From NCBI RefSeq assembly GCF_000758685.1, contig NZ_CP009286.1, forward strand, positions 2,138,501 through 2,202,500: DNA of 64,000 bases, in the 5' to 3' direction. The notes beneath the pieces were generated by a model, which saw nothing but the letters and a program-made list of their open reading frames with translations, was not told where the DNA came from and searched no databases. Below are positions 9,176-16,707 of the stretch, piece by piece; position 1 is the stretch's first letter; each line of letters starts with the position of its first letter. A program made the translations under genes and the position numbers. This DNA comes from Paenibacillus stellifer (GTDB taxonomy: Bacteria; Bacillota; Bacilli; Paenibacillales; Paenibacillaceae).

Positions 9176-10972
9176 ATGAAACCGTTTCGGGTCCGACTTA
9201 CCTTGATTTTAATGATTTTGATCGGTATTTCCATTGTAGGGGCGGGCCTTACAATGGCGTATTTGTTCAAGGATTCCCATGTCGGGGCGCTGGAGGACAA
9301 TATGTCCCGGGAGATTGATCTCCTTACCGGGACCATGGAGTTCCGGGACATGGACAGTTCCGAGGCGCTGGCCTATTATACCGCCCAGGCGCAAAGAATC
9401 GGCCGGCTGACGCAGTCCCGCGTCACCTTCATCCGGGAGGACGGTACGGTTATCGGCGATTCCGAGAAGGACCCCAAGCTGATGGACAACCATCTTGGCC
9501 GGGAAGAGGAGCTGCAGGCCGCCAAGGATGGCATCGGACGGGCTATCCGCCACAGCGATACGATCGGCCAGAATATGCTCTATGTCGCCAAGAAGGTAGC
9601 CTCGGAGAACGGCTCCTTCAAAGGCTACATCCGGCTATCGATGGCACTTGATGCCGTCGAACAGGGACTGAACCGGGCCTGGATGATTATGGCTGGCGGG
9701 CTTGTACTACTGTTCGTCGCAGCCGCGCTGGTCAGTTACCGGGTCGCCTACGGGCTTACCTCGCCGCTGGAGCAGATTACAAGGGTGGCCCGGCGCATTA
9801 CCGACCTGGATTACGACGCCAGGGTGCCCCTCAGGCGCAAGGATGAGATCGGCCAGCTGGCCAGCGCCATCAACGTGATGGCGGACAGCCTGCAGACCCA
9901 GCTCCGCACGATCCGCGACAACGAGAATCTGCTGCAGAGCGTGCTGGACAATATGACCGGAGGCATTCTGCTTGTGAATGAGGATGAGCAAATCGTTCTG
10001 CTCAACAAAGCGGCGGAACGGATGCTCGACGTCAGCGCAGCCGATATGGTCGGGCGGAACTTCCGGGAGCTGAAGCGCCATTTCGAGCTGACCCGCATTC
10101 TGGAGGAGGGGCTCTCGCACAGGGAGCCGGTCCATGAGGAACGGAACTTCTACAATTCCGGCGAACGCACTATGCGGATGGACGGCGTACCGATGAATCA
10201 GGGCGGCAGCTATCAGGGCATGCTCTTCCTGCTGCAGGAAGTTACGGAGATTCGCCGGCTTGAACGGATGAGAAGTGAATTTGTCGCCAACGTTTCACAT
10301 GAGCTGAAGACGCCGGTCGCGGCAGTCAAGGGATTCGCGGAGACGCTGCTCGGCGGCGGCGTCAAGGACGAGAAGACAGCCAACTCGTTCCTGCAGATTA
10401 TTTACGATGAGAACGAGCGTCTGAACCGGCTGATCGGCGATATTCTGGAGCTGTCCAAAATCGAATCCAAGCGGGTGCAGCTTGACTGCTCTCCGATTCA
10501 TCTGGAATCCTTCTTTCAGTCGCTGCTGGAGACGCTCAGCAAGGTGGCGGAGAAGAAGAGCATTTCCCTCAGCATGGACGTTCCAGAGGAGCTCTTCATC
10601 GAGGCCGACGAGGATAAGCTGCGGCAAATTTTTCTGAATTTGCTCTCCAATGCGATCAATTATACACATGACGGCGGCAGCGTCCGGGTAACGGCGGCCA
10701 GCCGGGTGAAGACGGACGGGGATGAGACGGTGGTCTTTTCCGTGTCGGATACGGGAATGGGCATCCCCCGCAAGGACCTGCCGCGTATCTTCGAGCGCTT
10801 CTATCGCGTGGACAAGGCAAGGTCCAGAAGCTCGGGCGGCACCGGTCTCGGCTTGTCGATCGTCAAGCATTTGACGGAGCTGCATCACGGAACAATCTCT
10901 GTGGACAGCGATCTCGGGATCGGAAGCACCTTCACCTTGGAGCTGCCGCTGCTTCAGGAAGAGGAAAGTTAA
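9176..10972 (+). CDS. phoR: Sensor histidine kinase PhoR
   Basis: Membrane sensor of the phosphate-starvation system. Domain order: transmembrane helix at about 8-30, an extracytoplasmic sensor segment, second helix near 165-188, HAMP, a PAS region (SVLDNMTGGILLVNEDE onward), then HisKA with the phospho-His in VSHELKTPV. The ATPase domain has the N box NLLSNAINYT, DTGMGIP, ERFYRVD and GGTGLGLSIV. At 598 residues it is close to Bacillus PhoR. Here it precedes phoP, the reverse of Bacillus. The ATG follows a long purine stretch (GAGGGAGAGAGAGG). Confidence 0.9.
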   Translation: MKPFRVRLTLILMILIGISIVGAGLTMAYLFKDSHVGALEDNMSREIDLLTGTMEFRDMDSSEALAYYTAQAQRIGRLTQSRVTFIREDGTVIGDSEKDPKLMDNHLGREEELQAAKDGIGRAIRHSDTIGQNMLYVAKKVASENGSFKGYIRLSMALDAVEQGLNRAWMIMAGGLVLLFVAAALVSYRVAYGLTSPLEQITRVARRITDLDYDARVPLRRKDEIGQLASAINVMADSLQTQLRTIRDNENLLQSVLDNMTGGILLVNEDEQIVLLNKAAERMLDVSAADMVGRNFRELKRHFELTRILEEGLSHREPVHEERNFYNSGERTMRMDGVPMNQGGSYQGMLFLLQEVTEIRRLERMRSEFVANVSHELKTPVAAVKGFAETLLGGGVKDEKTANSFLQIIYDENERLNRLIGDILELSKIESKRVQLDCSPIHLESFFQSLLETLSKVAEKKSISLSMDVPEELFIEADEDKLRQIFLNLLSNAINYTHDGGSVRVTAASRVKTDGDETVVFSVSDTGMGIPRKDLPRIFERFYRVDKARSRSSGGTGLGLSIVKHLTELHHGTISVDSDLGIGSTFTLELPLLQEEES

Positions 10973-10975
10973 GGT

Positions 10976-11007
10976 TTTACACACGGTTAACATTCCGATG
11001 ATATGAT
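10976..11007 (+). promoter_or_regulatory. PhoP box and -10 in front of phoP
   Basis: Two direct repeats, TTTACA (10976) and TTAACA (10987), sit exactly 11 bp apart, the spacing of Bacillus PhoP half-sites. A TATGAT -10 (11002) follows 9 bp after the second. The same geometry recurs before pstB. This suggests phosphate-dependent autoactivation of phoP from a promoter separate from phoR. Confidence 0.7.
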
Positions 11008-11040
11008 GAGCTTGTCAAAAATAATAAGGCGGGGGAATCT

Positions 11041-11769
11041 ATGACTCAACGATTGCTTGTCATCGAAGACGAGCCGACGCTGGCCCGGCTGCTGTCGTAC
11101 AATTTGACGCAGGAAGGCTACGACGTCACGCTCGAGGATCACGGAACGGCGGGATATGACCGTGCGGTTAAAGAACAGTTCGATCTTATTGTCCTCGATC
11201 TCATGCTTCCGGGGATGAACGGAATCGATATTCTCGATAAGCTGCGTGGACAAGGCATCCGGACGCCCATCATCGTGCTCACGGCCAAGAATGCCGAGGA
11301 AGATGTCGTCCGCGGCTTGAAGTCGGGAGCCGACGACTATATGACCAAGCCCTTCGGCGTGTCCGAACTGCTGGCAAGAGTCAGCGCCGTGCTCCGCCGC
11401 GTATCCGGCCTCCCGGATGAGCCGCAGGAAGGGCAGAAGCCGGGCGACTCCACGATCATTCTGGGTCAGCTCGAGATTTACCCCGAGCGCTATGAAGTCA
11501 GCCTTGGAGGCCAGAGCATCAATTTACGTCCCAAGGAATTTGAAGTGCTGCTCTATCTGGCCCGCAAGCCGGGTGTTGTGCTGACACGCGATGATCTCAT
11601 GAACGCCGTATGGGGCTTCGATTATATCGGGGGCCAGCGGACGGTGGACGTGCATGTCAGCTCGCTGCGCAAGAAGCTGGAGCTGGACCCCGATTCTGTT
11701 CATATCGACTCCATTCGGGGTGTCGGTTACAAGCTGGTTGTGAACAAACAAAGAACTCCGGTCGTTTAA
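11041..11769 (+). CDS. phoP: Phosphate response regulator PhoP (OmpR family)
   Basis: Transcription factor activated by PhoR. Receiver domain over residues 1-120 with acidic D10/E11, phospho-acceptor D53 in LIVLDLMLPG and the Lys in LTAK. The winged-helix domain runs from about 140 to 235 (RPKEFEVLLYLARKPG, GQRTVDVHVSSLRKKL). At 242 residues it is of normal length. GGCGGGGG precedes the ATG. It starts 68 bp after phoR with its own PhoP-box promoter and ends at a strong terminator. Confidence 0.93.
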   Translation: MTQRLLVIEDEPTLARLLSYNLTQEGYDVTLEDHGTAGYDRAVKEQFDLIVLDLMLPGMNGIDILDKLRGQGIRTPIIVLTAKNAEEDVVRGLKSGADDYMTKPFGVSELLARVSAVLRRVSGLPDEPQEGQKPGDSTIILGQLEIYPERYEVSLGGQSINLRPKEFEVLLYLARKPGVVLTRDDLMNAVWGFDYIGGQRTVDVHVSSLRKKLELDPDSVHIDSIRGVGYKLVVNKQRTPVV

Positions 11770-11789
11770 CGGCGACGGGGTTCTTTTTT
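11751..11789 (+). terminator. Intrinsic terminator of phoP
   Basis: AAGAACTCCG pairs with CGGGGTTCTT (one G-U), with GTCG/CGAC extending the stem, followed by eight T. The 5' arm overlaps the last phoP codons. Confidence 0.92.
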
Positions 11790-11863
11790 TTACAATGAGC
11801 CGAAATTCCCATGACATTTGTCTTATAGTCTGAAAACAAAATGAAAGACTATCGGAGGGATTC

Positions 11864-13282
11864 ATGGTGCAGGTACTGACCAAGAGCGATGAAGAAGTGA
11901 AACGGGAAGAAGCGAAAGAAGAGAGGGAGCTTCCCGTGGATCGGGACCTTCTCTGGCGCCAGCGTGAGGAAGCCGAACGCAACGAAGACCGTCTTCGTGA
12001 GAAGCGTCGAGCAGCTAAAGGGGGGACTTCTGACGCACAGGCGGATAAAGCTGCTGCTGATGTGGACCGCACGGACATGCCTGTAAGCGCAAGGACGAAT
12101 GGGGTTTCAGCCTCGGTACAGCAGTCAGATCCTGTCTTGACCAGCGGGAAGTCTCCTCTTGAAGCAGAGACGTCTCATTCGGATGCCGGACTGCCGCACG
12201 GCTCAAGAGAAGGCGTTGCGCTGGCCGATTACTGCCAGCCGGTTCCGGAGGTGGGAGGGTTAGTGAACTGTCTGGAGGCGCTGGCCGTATTCCGGAGTCA
12301 TCCCGACGCCCCATGCCTGGTCATAACCGACGCTTCCGGAGCTCCCGGAGGGCTTCTCATGCGCGACGCGTTTCACCGCAAGCTTGCGGGACGGTTCGCA
12401 GCGGAGCTGTTCTACTCCCGGCCTGCCTTACAATTTGCCGACAGAGAGGCTCTGACCGCAGAGATTAACGATCATCCCTCAGAGGTAATCGGACGTGCCC
12501 TGAAGCGCAGCGAGTCGCAGTTCTATGATTCCGTCGTAATTAATCACGGCGGCAGACTGAAAGGCGTATTGACGGTGCGGGACCTGATGAGGCTATCCGG
12601 CCGGCTGCAGGAACGGGCCGAGGAGGAGCGCCGGCTTGCCGTCGAAGGCAGCTTCACCCATGTCGGCTCCATGGAATCGGCGCTTCAGGAAGCGGCGTCC
12701 GCGGCGGATGCAGCCCGCTTGGAATGCGAACGGATGGAGCAGTGGATTGAAACGGGATCGGGCAAAATGGATCATGTTCACACCTCCTACCTCCGTGTGG
12801 AGGGACGGATCGCGGAGCAGCGGGACCAGGTCGCGAAGCTGCTGGAGCATGTGTCGGAAATCGCCTCCCTCACCGGCGAAATCGGCGGAATCGCCGAGAC
12901 CAGCGAGCTCCTGGCGCTCAACGCCTCCATCGAGGCAGCCCATGCGGGCGAGCATGGCCGGGGCTTTCAGGTTGTAGCTTCCGAGGTCCGCTCGCTCTCC
13001 CATCACACCCGCAGGCTGACGGAGAGCATCTCCGCGCTGCTCGCCGGAATCGGCGGGCTGGCCGGACGCACCGCCGAGCTGACCGGCGCCGCATCCGGCG
13101 ACATCGCCGGCGGGGCAGGGGAAGTGGCCGCAGCCAAAAGCCTTTTCCAGAATCTCCGTACCGCCGTCGGGGCGGTAGAACAGGCCGATGAGGCGGCCTG
13201 CCGCCTGGCCCGGCAGAGTGCGGAACGTGCGCGGGAGGTCAAGAATCGGCTGATGGCGATGGGTGATTTTACACAGCGTTAA
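11864..13282 (+). CDS. Soluble chemoreceptor-like protein with CBS-type N-terminal region
   Basis: A 472-residue protein with no membrane helix. A highly charged first 75 residues (Glu/Arg/Lys-rich) is followed by a region at about 125-250 resembling a CBS pair (CLVITDASGAPGGLLMRDAF; VVINHGGRLKGVLTVRDLM). A methyl-accepting signalling domain runs over about 300-465, with the hairpin-tip consensus (ELLALNASIEAAHAGEHGRGF). It therefore resembles cytosolic MCPs that pass nucleotide or metabolite signals to CheA. It lies between phoP and pstB, so a link to phosphate status is possible but is inference. GGAGGG precedes the ATG. Its 3' end contains the pstB PhoP box. Confidence 0.82.
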   Translation: MVQVLTKSDEEVKREEAKEERELPVDRDLLWRQREEAERNEDRLREKRRAAKGGTSDAQADKAAADVDRTDMPVSARTNGVSASVQQSDPVLTSGKSPLEAETSHSDAGLPHGSREGVALADYCQPVPEVGGLVNCLEALAVFRSHPDAPCLVITDASGAPGGLLMRDAFHRKLAGRFAAELFYSRPALQFADREALTAEINDHPSEVIGRALKRSESQFYDSVVINHGGRLKGVLTVRDLMRLSGRLQERAEEERRLAVEGSFTHVGSMESALQEAASAADAARLECERMEQWIETGSGKMDHVHTSYLRVEGRIAEQRDQVAKLLEHVSEIASLTGEIGGIAETSELLALNASIEAAHAGEHGRGFQVVASEVRSLSHHTRRLTESISALLAGIGGLAGRTAELTGAASGDIAGGAGEVAAAKSLFQNLRTAVGAVEQADEAACRLARQSAERAREVKNRLMAMGDFTQR

Positions 13283-13321
13283 CATTTCTCAGGAGTGTCA
13301 TTAACAAACCGGGGATATACT
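13268..13321 (+). promoter_or_regulatory. PhoP box and -10 in front of pstB
   Basis: Half-sites TTTACA (13268), TTAACA (13279) and TTAACA (13301) share an 11-bp register, with one slot degenerate. TATACT (13316) follows the last half-site after 9 bp, exactly as at phoP. The first half-site is inside the 3' end of the preceding gene. Confidence 0.75.
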
Positions 13322-13352
13322 TGTACCGAAGATGCTGAGAAGGAGAACGCAT

Positions 13353-14144
13353 ATGAACGCCACCCTGGCTACCGATACGAAGACTGACAAGAAGACCATC
13401 ATCGACATAGAGAAGCTGAATCTGCACTACGAAGCCTTTCATGCGCTCAAGGATATGGATTTGCAGGTTCCCGAGAAGGCCGTTACAGCTTTTATCGGAC
13501 CCTCGGGCTGCGGTAAATCCACGCTGCTGCGCACGCTGAACCGGATGAACGACATGATTCCGGGCACGGTGATCGAAGGCAAGGTTCTCATCGAAGGAAC
13601 TGACATTTACGGTGCGGACATTGAGGTGGAGAGCCTGCGCAAACAGGTGGGCATGGTGTTTCAACAGCCGAATCCTTTCCCGAAATCGATTTATGACAAT
13701 ATCGCTTACGGTCCTCGCCTTCATGGCAAGCCGGCCAAGGCAGAGCTTGATCAGCTTGTGGAGCAGAGTCTCCGTCAGGCCGCTCTCTGGGACGAAGTGA
13801 AGGACTTTCTGAAGAAATCGGCGCTCAGCCTGTCCGGCGGACAGCAGCAGCGGCTCTGTATCGCCCGCGCGCTGGCCGTTCAGCCCGACATTCTGCTCAT
13901 GGACGAAGCGACCTCTGCGCTTGACCCGGTATCTACGCAGAAGATCGAAGAGTTGATCCAGGAGCTTCGCAAACAATATACCATCGTCATGGTTACCCAC
14001 AGCATGCACCAGGCCGCGAGAGTGTCCGATAAGACCGTCTTTTTCCTGAACGGCGTCATTGTAGAAGCTGCCGGAACGGAGCAGCTGTTCTCGAATCCGA
14101 AAGATTCGCGCACCGAAGATTACATTTCCGGAAGATTCGGTTAA
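13353..14144 (+). CDS. pstB: Phosphate ABC transporter ATP-binding protein PstB
   Basis: ATPase of the high-affinity phosphate importer, acting at the inner face of the membrane with PstC and PstA. Walker [10 protein letters not shown] at residues 49-57, a Q loop in VFQQPNPFP, signature LSGGQQQR, Walker B ILLMDEAT and the switch His in [15 protein letters not shown] fixes ATG 13353; an in-frame ATG at 13332 lies upstream of that site. pstS, pstC and pstA are not in the window, so pstB and phoU are separated from the other transporter genes. Confidence 0.96.
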   Translation: MNATLATDTKTDKKTIIDIEKLNLHYEAFHALKDMDLQVPEKAVTAFIGPSGCGKSTLLRTLNRMNDMIPGTVIEGKVLIEGTDIYGADIEVESLRKQVGMVFQQPNPFPKSIYDNIAYGPRLHGKPAKAELDQLVEQSLRQAALWDEVKDFLKKSALSLSGGQQQRLCIARALAVQPDILLMDEATSALDPVSTQKIEELIQELRKQYTIVMVTHSMHQAARVSDKTVFFLNGVIVEAAGTEQLFSNPKDSRTEDYISGRFG

Positions 14145-14219
14145 GTCCCGTCCCCGCGTGGAGGGAGATTGTACGATAGATCCGGAAGACATATAGATTC
14201 GAGGAGGATACCCTATTTT

Positions 14220-14879
14220 ATGATCCGAAGAGTGGAATTTGATAAAAGCCTGGATGAGCTGCGCAGCCTGCTCCGCCAAATGGCTGAACATGTGGTTAAC
14301 GCATTGGAAGGCGCAGTATTCTCCCTCCAGCAGCAGGATACGAACCGCGCGCAGGAGATTGTGCAGGCTGACATTCGCCTGAATCAGATGGAAGAACAGA
14401 TCATGGACATCGGCTCCCGGCTGATTATTACCCAGCAGCCTGTGGCGAAGGATCTTCGCCGGATCATCGTGGCCTTCAAAATCTCCAGCGATCTGGAACG
14501 CATGGGCGATCTTGCGCTGGACGTCGCGAAGGTTACTCTGCGTCTGCATGGGCAGCATCTGATCAAGCCGCTGGTGGATATCCCGAGAATGGCCGATATC
14601 GTGAAGACGATGACCTCCGAGGCCATTACTGCTTATCTGGACGAGAACACCGATCTGGCTCACAAAATGGCGCTTGACGACGACCAGGTCGATCATCTCT
14701 ACAGTGCCATGATCAACGAGCTGTACGGCTACATGGTGAAGCAGCCCGAAACGGTATCCCAGGCCATGCTGCTGACACTCGTTGGCCGCTACATTGAACG
14801 GATCGCGGATCACGCGACCAACATCGGTGAAAGCGTCGTGTACCTGGTGACAGGCAAGCGGCCGGATCTGAACCGGTAG
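14220..14879 (+). CDS. phoU: Phosphate transport regulator PhoU
   Basis: Negative regulator that links PstB and PhoR in phosphate signalling. Two tandem three-helix PhoU repeats carry the metal-binding E/DXXXD motifs (SSDLERMGDLALD and YIERIADHATNIGE). 219 residues from ATG 14220, which follows GAGGAGG at a slightly long spacing. The frame extends upstream to a TTG at 14169 without a better site. Presumably co-transcribed with pstB, 75 bp upstream, and ends at a strong terminator. Confidence 0.95.
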   Translation: MIRRVEFDKSLDELRSLLRQMAEHVVNALEGAVFSLQQQDTNRAQEIVQADIRLNQMEEQIMDIGSRLIITQQPVAKDLRRIIVAFKISSDLERMGDLALDVAKVTLRLHGQHLIKPLVDIPRMADIVKTMTSEAITAYLDENTDLAHKMALDDDQVDHLYSAMINELYGYMVKQPETVSQAMLLTLVGRYIERIADHATNIGESVVYLVTGKRPDLNR

Positions 14880-14917
14880 TCTTCCGCAAGGAACGGGAAT
14901 GGACAATATTGAAGCAT

Positions 14918-14968
14918 AGCCGCCCTTTGAACCTTATCTTAAGCGTTCAATGGGCGGCTTATTTATTT
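14918..14968. terminator. Bidirectional terminator between phoU and the CdsA-like gene
   Basis: Arms AGCCGCCC-TTGAAC and GTTCAA-GGGCGGCT with a 12-nt loop are flanked by T-rich sequence on the + side. It lies between converging genes. Confidence 0.85.
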
Positions 14969-14982
14969 TAAAGAAATGCCCC

Positions 14983-15897
14983 TTACATAAAATCATAGAA
15001 ATACCGGATCACATGGAGAAACACCGGCGATGTATAGGTGAGGCTGTCAATCAGGCTGAGATAGCTCTTCTTCGTCGCCTGCGCCTTGTCGTCGTCGCCA
15101 ATCAGCAGATCGCGCTTTAGCACGGAGACGGTCAGGCTGCCGAAGAACCCGCTCAGACTGATCAGCGCGCCGGTAAAGAGCGCGAAGGGGCGGGCGATCG
15201 GAGTCAAGTATGGGGCAATGAAGAAGGAGACCGCCGTAGTCACAAGAAGCGAGCAGGCGAAGCCTTCCCAGGTCAGATTGGGATTGGCGGTCGGAACGAT
15301 CCTGCGTCTGCCGAAATAAAGGGAGAAGAGTACGTGAACGACGTCGCCGAGCTGGGTAAGGACAACCAGATACAGCACAAGTCCGGCACCGTACTCCGGC
15401 GAGGCGACCTGGAAATACGCGAGATGGCTAAGTCCGAACACCATCAGCATAAGCCCCCACTGCGTGGAGCTGACGCTGCGGAGGAACCCTACCGTTCCTT
15501 TGTTGATCAGCCTCGGCAGCGGCAGGAACAGCGATACATAAATGGGGATGAAGACGATGAACATGCCGTACCAGCCGGTGTAGATCCAGTAGAACTGGAT
15601 CGGGATCGCCAAATACGCCCACAGGAACAGTCTGCGGTCCGCTTTGCGGGTGCGGATCATGGAGAAGTATTCCTTGAGCGCGAAGAAGATCAGCACCATT
15701 AAGCTCAGCATAGAGACGACAGAACTGAGCAGGGTGGCCAGGCAGAAGATGAAGAACATGCTCCACCACGTTTTGACGCGAAGGGCGATCGGGGTATAGT
15801 CCTTGTCCGGCTGAATGCGGTCCACAATATAATAGATGAAATGAAACGCCGCCAGTGCGGAGAAGACGAGAATGAGCAAGAGCATCGAATGGTTCAA
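14983..15897 (-). CDS. CdsA-like polytopic membrane protein (phosphatidate cytidylyltransferase family)
   Basis: A 304-residue protein with about eight hydrophobic segments. The C-terminal stretch (GFFGSLTVSVLKRDLLIGD, then LSLIDSLTYTSPVF) aligns in character with the CdsA signature S-x-K-R-x4-K-D...D-x-D. The usual Lys-Asp and terminal Asp pairs are only partly kept, so it may be a paralogue rather than the housekeeping CDP-diglyceride synthase. The likely start is TTG 15897 after GGTGATC; ATG 15885 is the alternative. It diverges from the next gene. Confidence 0.75.
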   Translation of the reverse strand: MNHSMLLLILVFSALAAFHFIYYIVDRIQPDKDYTPIALRVKTWWSMFFIFCLATLLSSVVSMLSLMVLIFFALKEYFSMIRTRKADRRLFLWAYLAIPIQFYWIYTGWYGMFIVFIPIYVSLFLPLPRLINKGTVGFLRSVSSTQWGLMLMVFGLSHLAYFQVASPEYGAGLVLYLVVLTQLGDVVHVLFSLYFGRRRIVPTANPNLTWEGFACSLLVTTAVSFFIAPYLTPIARPFALFTGALISLSGFFGSLTVSVLKRDLLIGDDDKAQATKKSYLSLIDSLTYTSPVFLHVIRYFYDFM

Positions 15898-15988
15898 ACG
15901 CGATCACCAACTTGTCGAAAAATAGAATTTATGGAAGGTTCCTATGTTATTATGAAGGAAGAATTCATTTTTGATAAGGGGATTTCGC

Positions 15989-16540
15989 ATGATGGCTGCC
16001 GAACATTCCGTCTTTATACTGCTTACCAATACCGGGACACTGTTCACCCGTGTCATCCAGACTTATACCAAAGCCCCGTACAATCACGCTTCGATCTCCT
16101 TCGACCGGCAGCTGTCGGAGCTGTACAGCTTCGGAAGAAAGGACCCCGGCAATCCCCTGAACGGAGGCTTCGTGCAAGAGGATATCAAGACAGGAACGTT
16201 TAGCAAGTACCCGGAGACGACCTGTGTCCTCTATGAGCTTAAGGTTACAGAACGGGAAGTCGAGAAGATGAGAAGGGTGCTGCATGTCTTCTTACGCAGC
16301 CGTAACAAATATTTGTATAATCTGCTTGGCGTGATTGGCGTCGCGCTGCAGGAACCGGTTGAGTTCAGCAATTCCTACTTCTGCTCGCAGTTCGTGGCGG
16401 AGATTCTGCAGCGCTCCGGCATCAAGCTGTGGAACAAGCTGCCTGCCCTCGTAACGCCGGATGATCTGAGAAAGTGCGGCCAGCTCACCTTGATTTATGA
16501 AGGCAAGCTGAGTGATTATGAACCGGGGCTGCGGACTTGA
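15989..16540 (+). CDS. Permuted NlpC/P60 (YiiX-like) cysteine hydrolase family protein
   Basis: About 183 residues with no signal peptide. A His in YNHASIS comes before a Cys in YFCSQFVAEIL. This His-before-Cys order and the CSQFV motif are typical of circularly permuted papain-like hydrolases (YiiX/YaeF, poxvirus G6R). Such proteins may cleave amide or thioester bonds of lipids or peptides; the substrate here is unknown. The start at ATG 15989 is preceded by AAGGGGA; a TTG at 15971 is in frame but lacks a site. Confidence 0.6.
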   Translation: MMAAEHSVFILLTNTGTLFTRVIQTYTKAPYNHASISFDRQLSELYSFGRKDPGNPLNGGFVQEDIKTGTFSKYPETTCVLYELKVTEREVEKMRRVLHVFLRSRNKYLYNLLGVIGVALQEPVEFSNSYFCSQFVAEILQRSGIKLWNKLPALVTPDDLRKCGQLTLIYEGKLSDYEPGLRT

Positions 16541-16707
16541 GCGAAGAGGTGAGGGTTTGCCTGCCTTTTTTTCAAATCATGTACTGTACGGAAGCACATG
16601 AACAGAGAAGGATACCGAAGCGGCCGGCTGTCGCGGGGGATTCCTTCTTTTTTTCGCCGGGCGTGTGGTAAGATAGAAGCGATAAGCAATTGAAGACGAG
16701 GTGCATA

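Noticed and set aside
13269..14906. Long - strand ORF opposite pstB and phoU
   Set aside because: Shadow of two well-conserved + strand genes.
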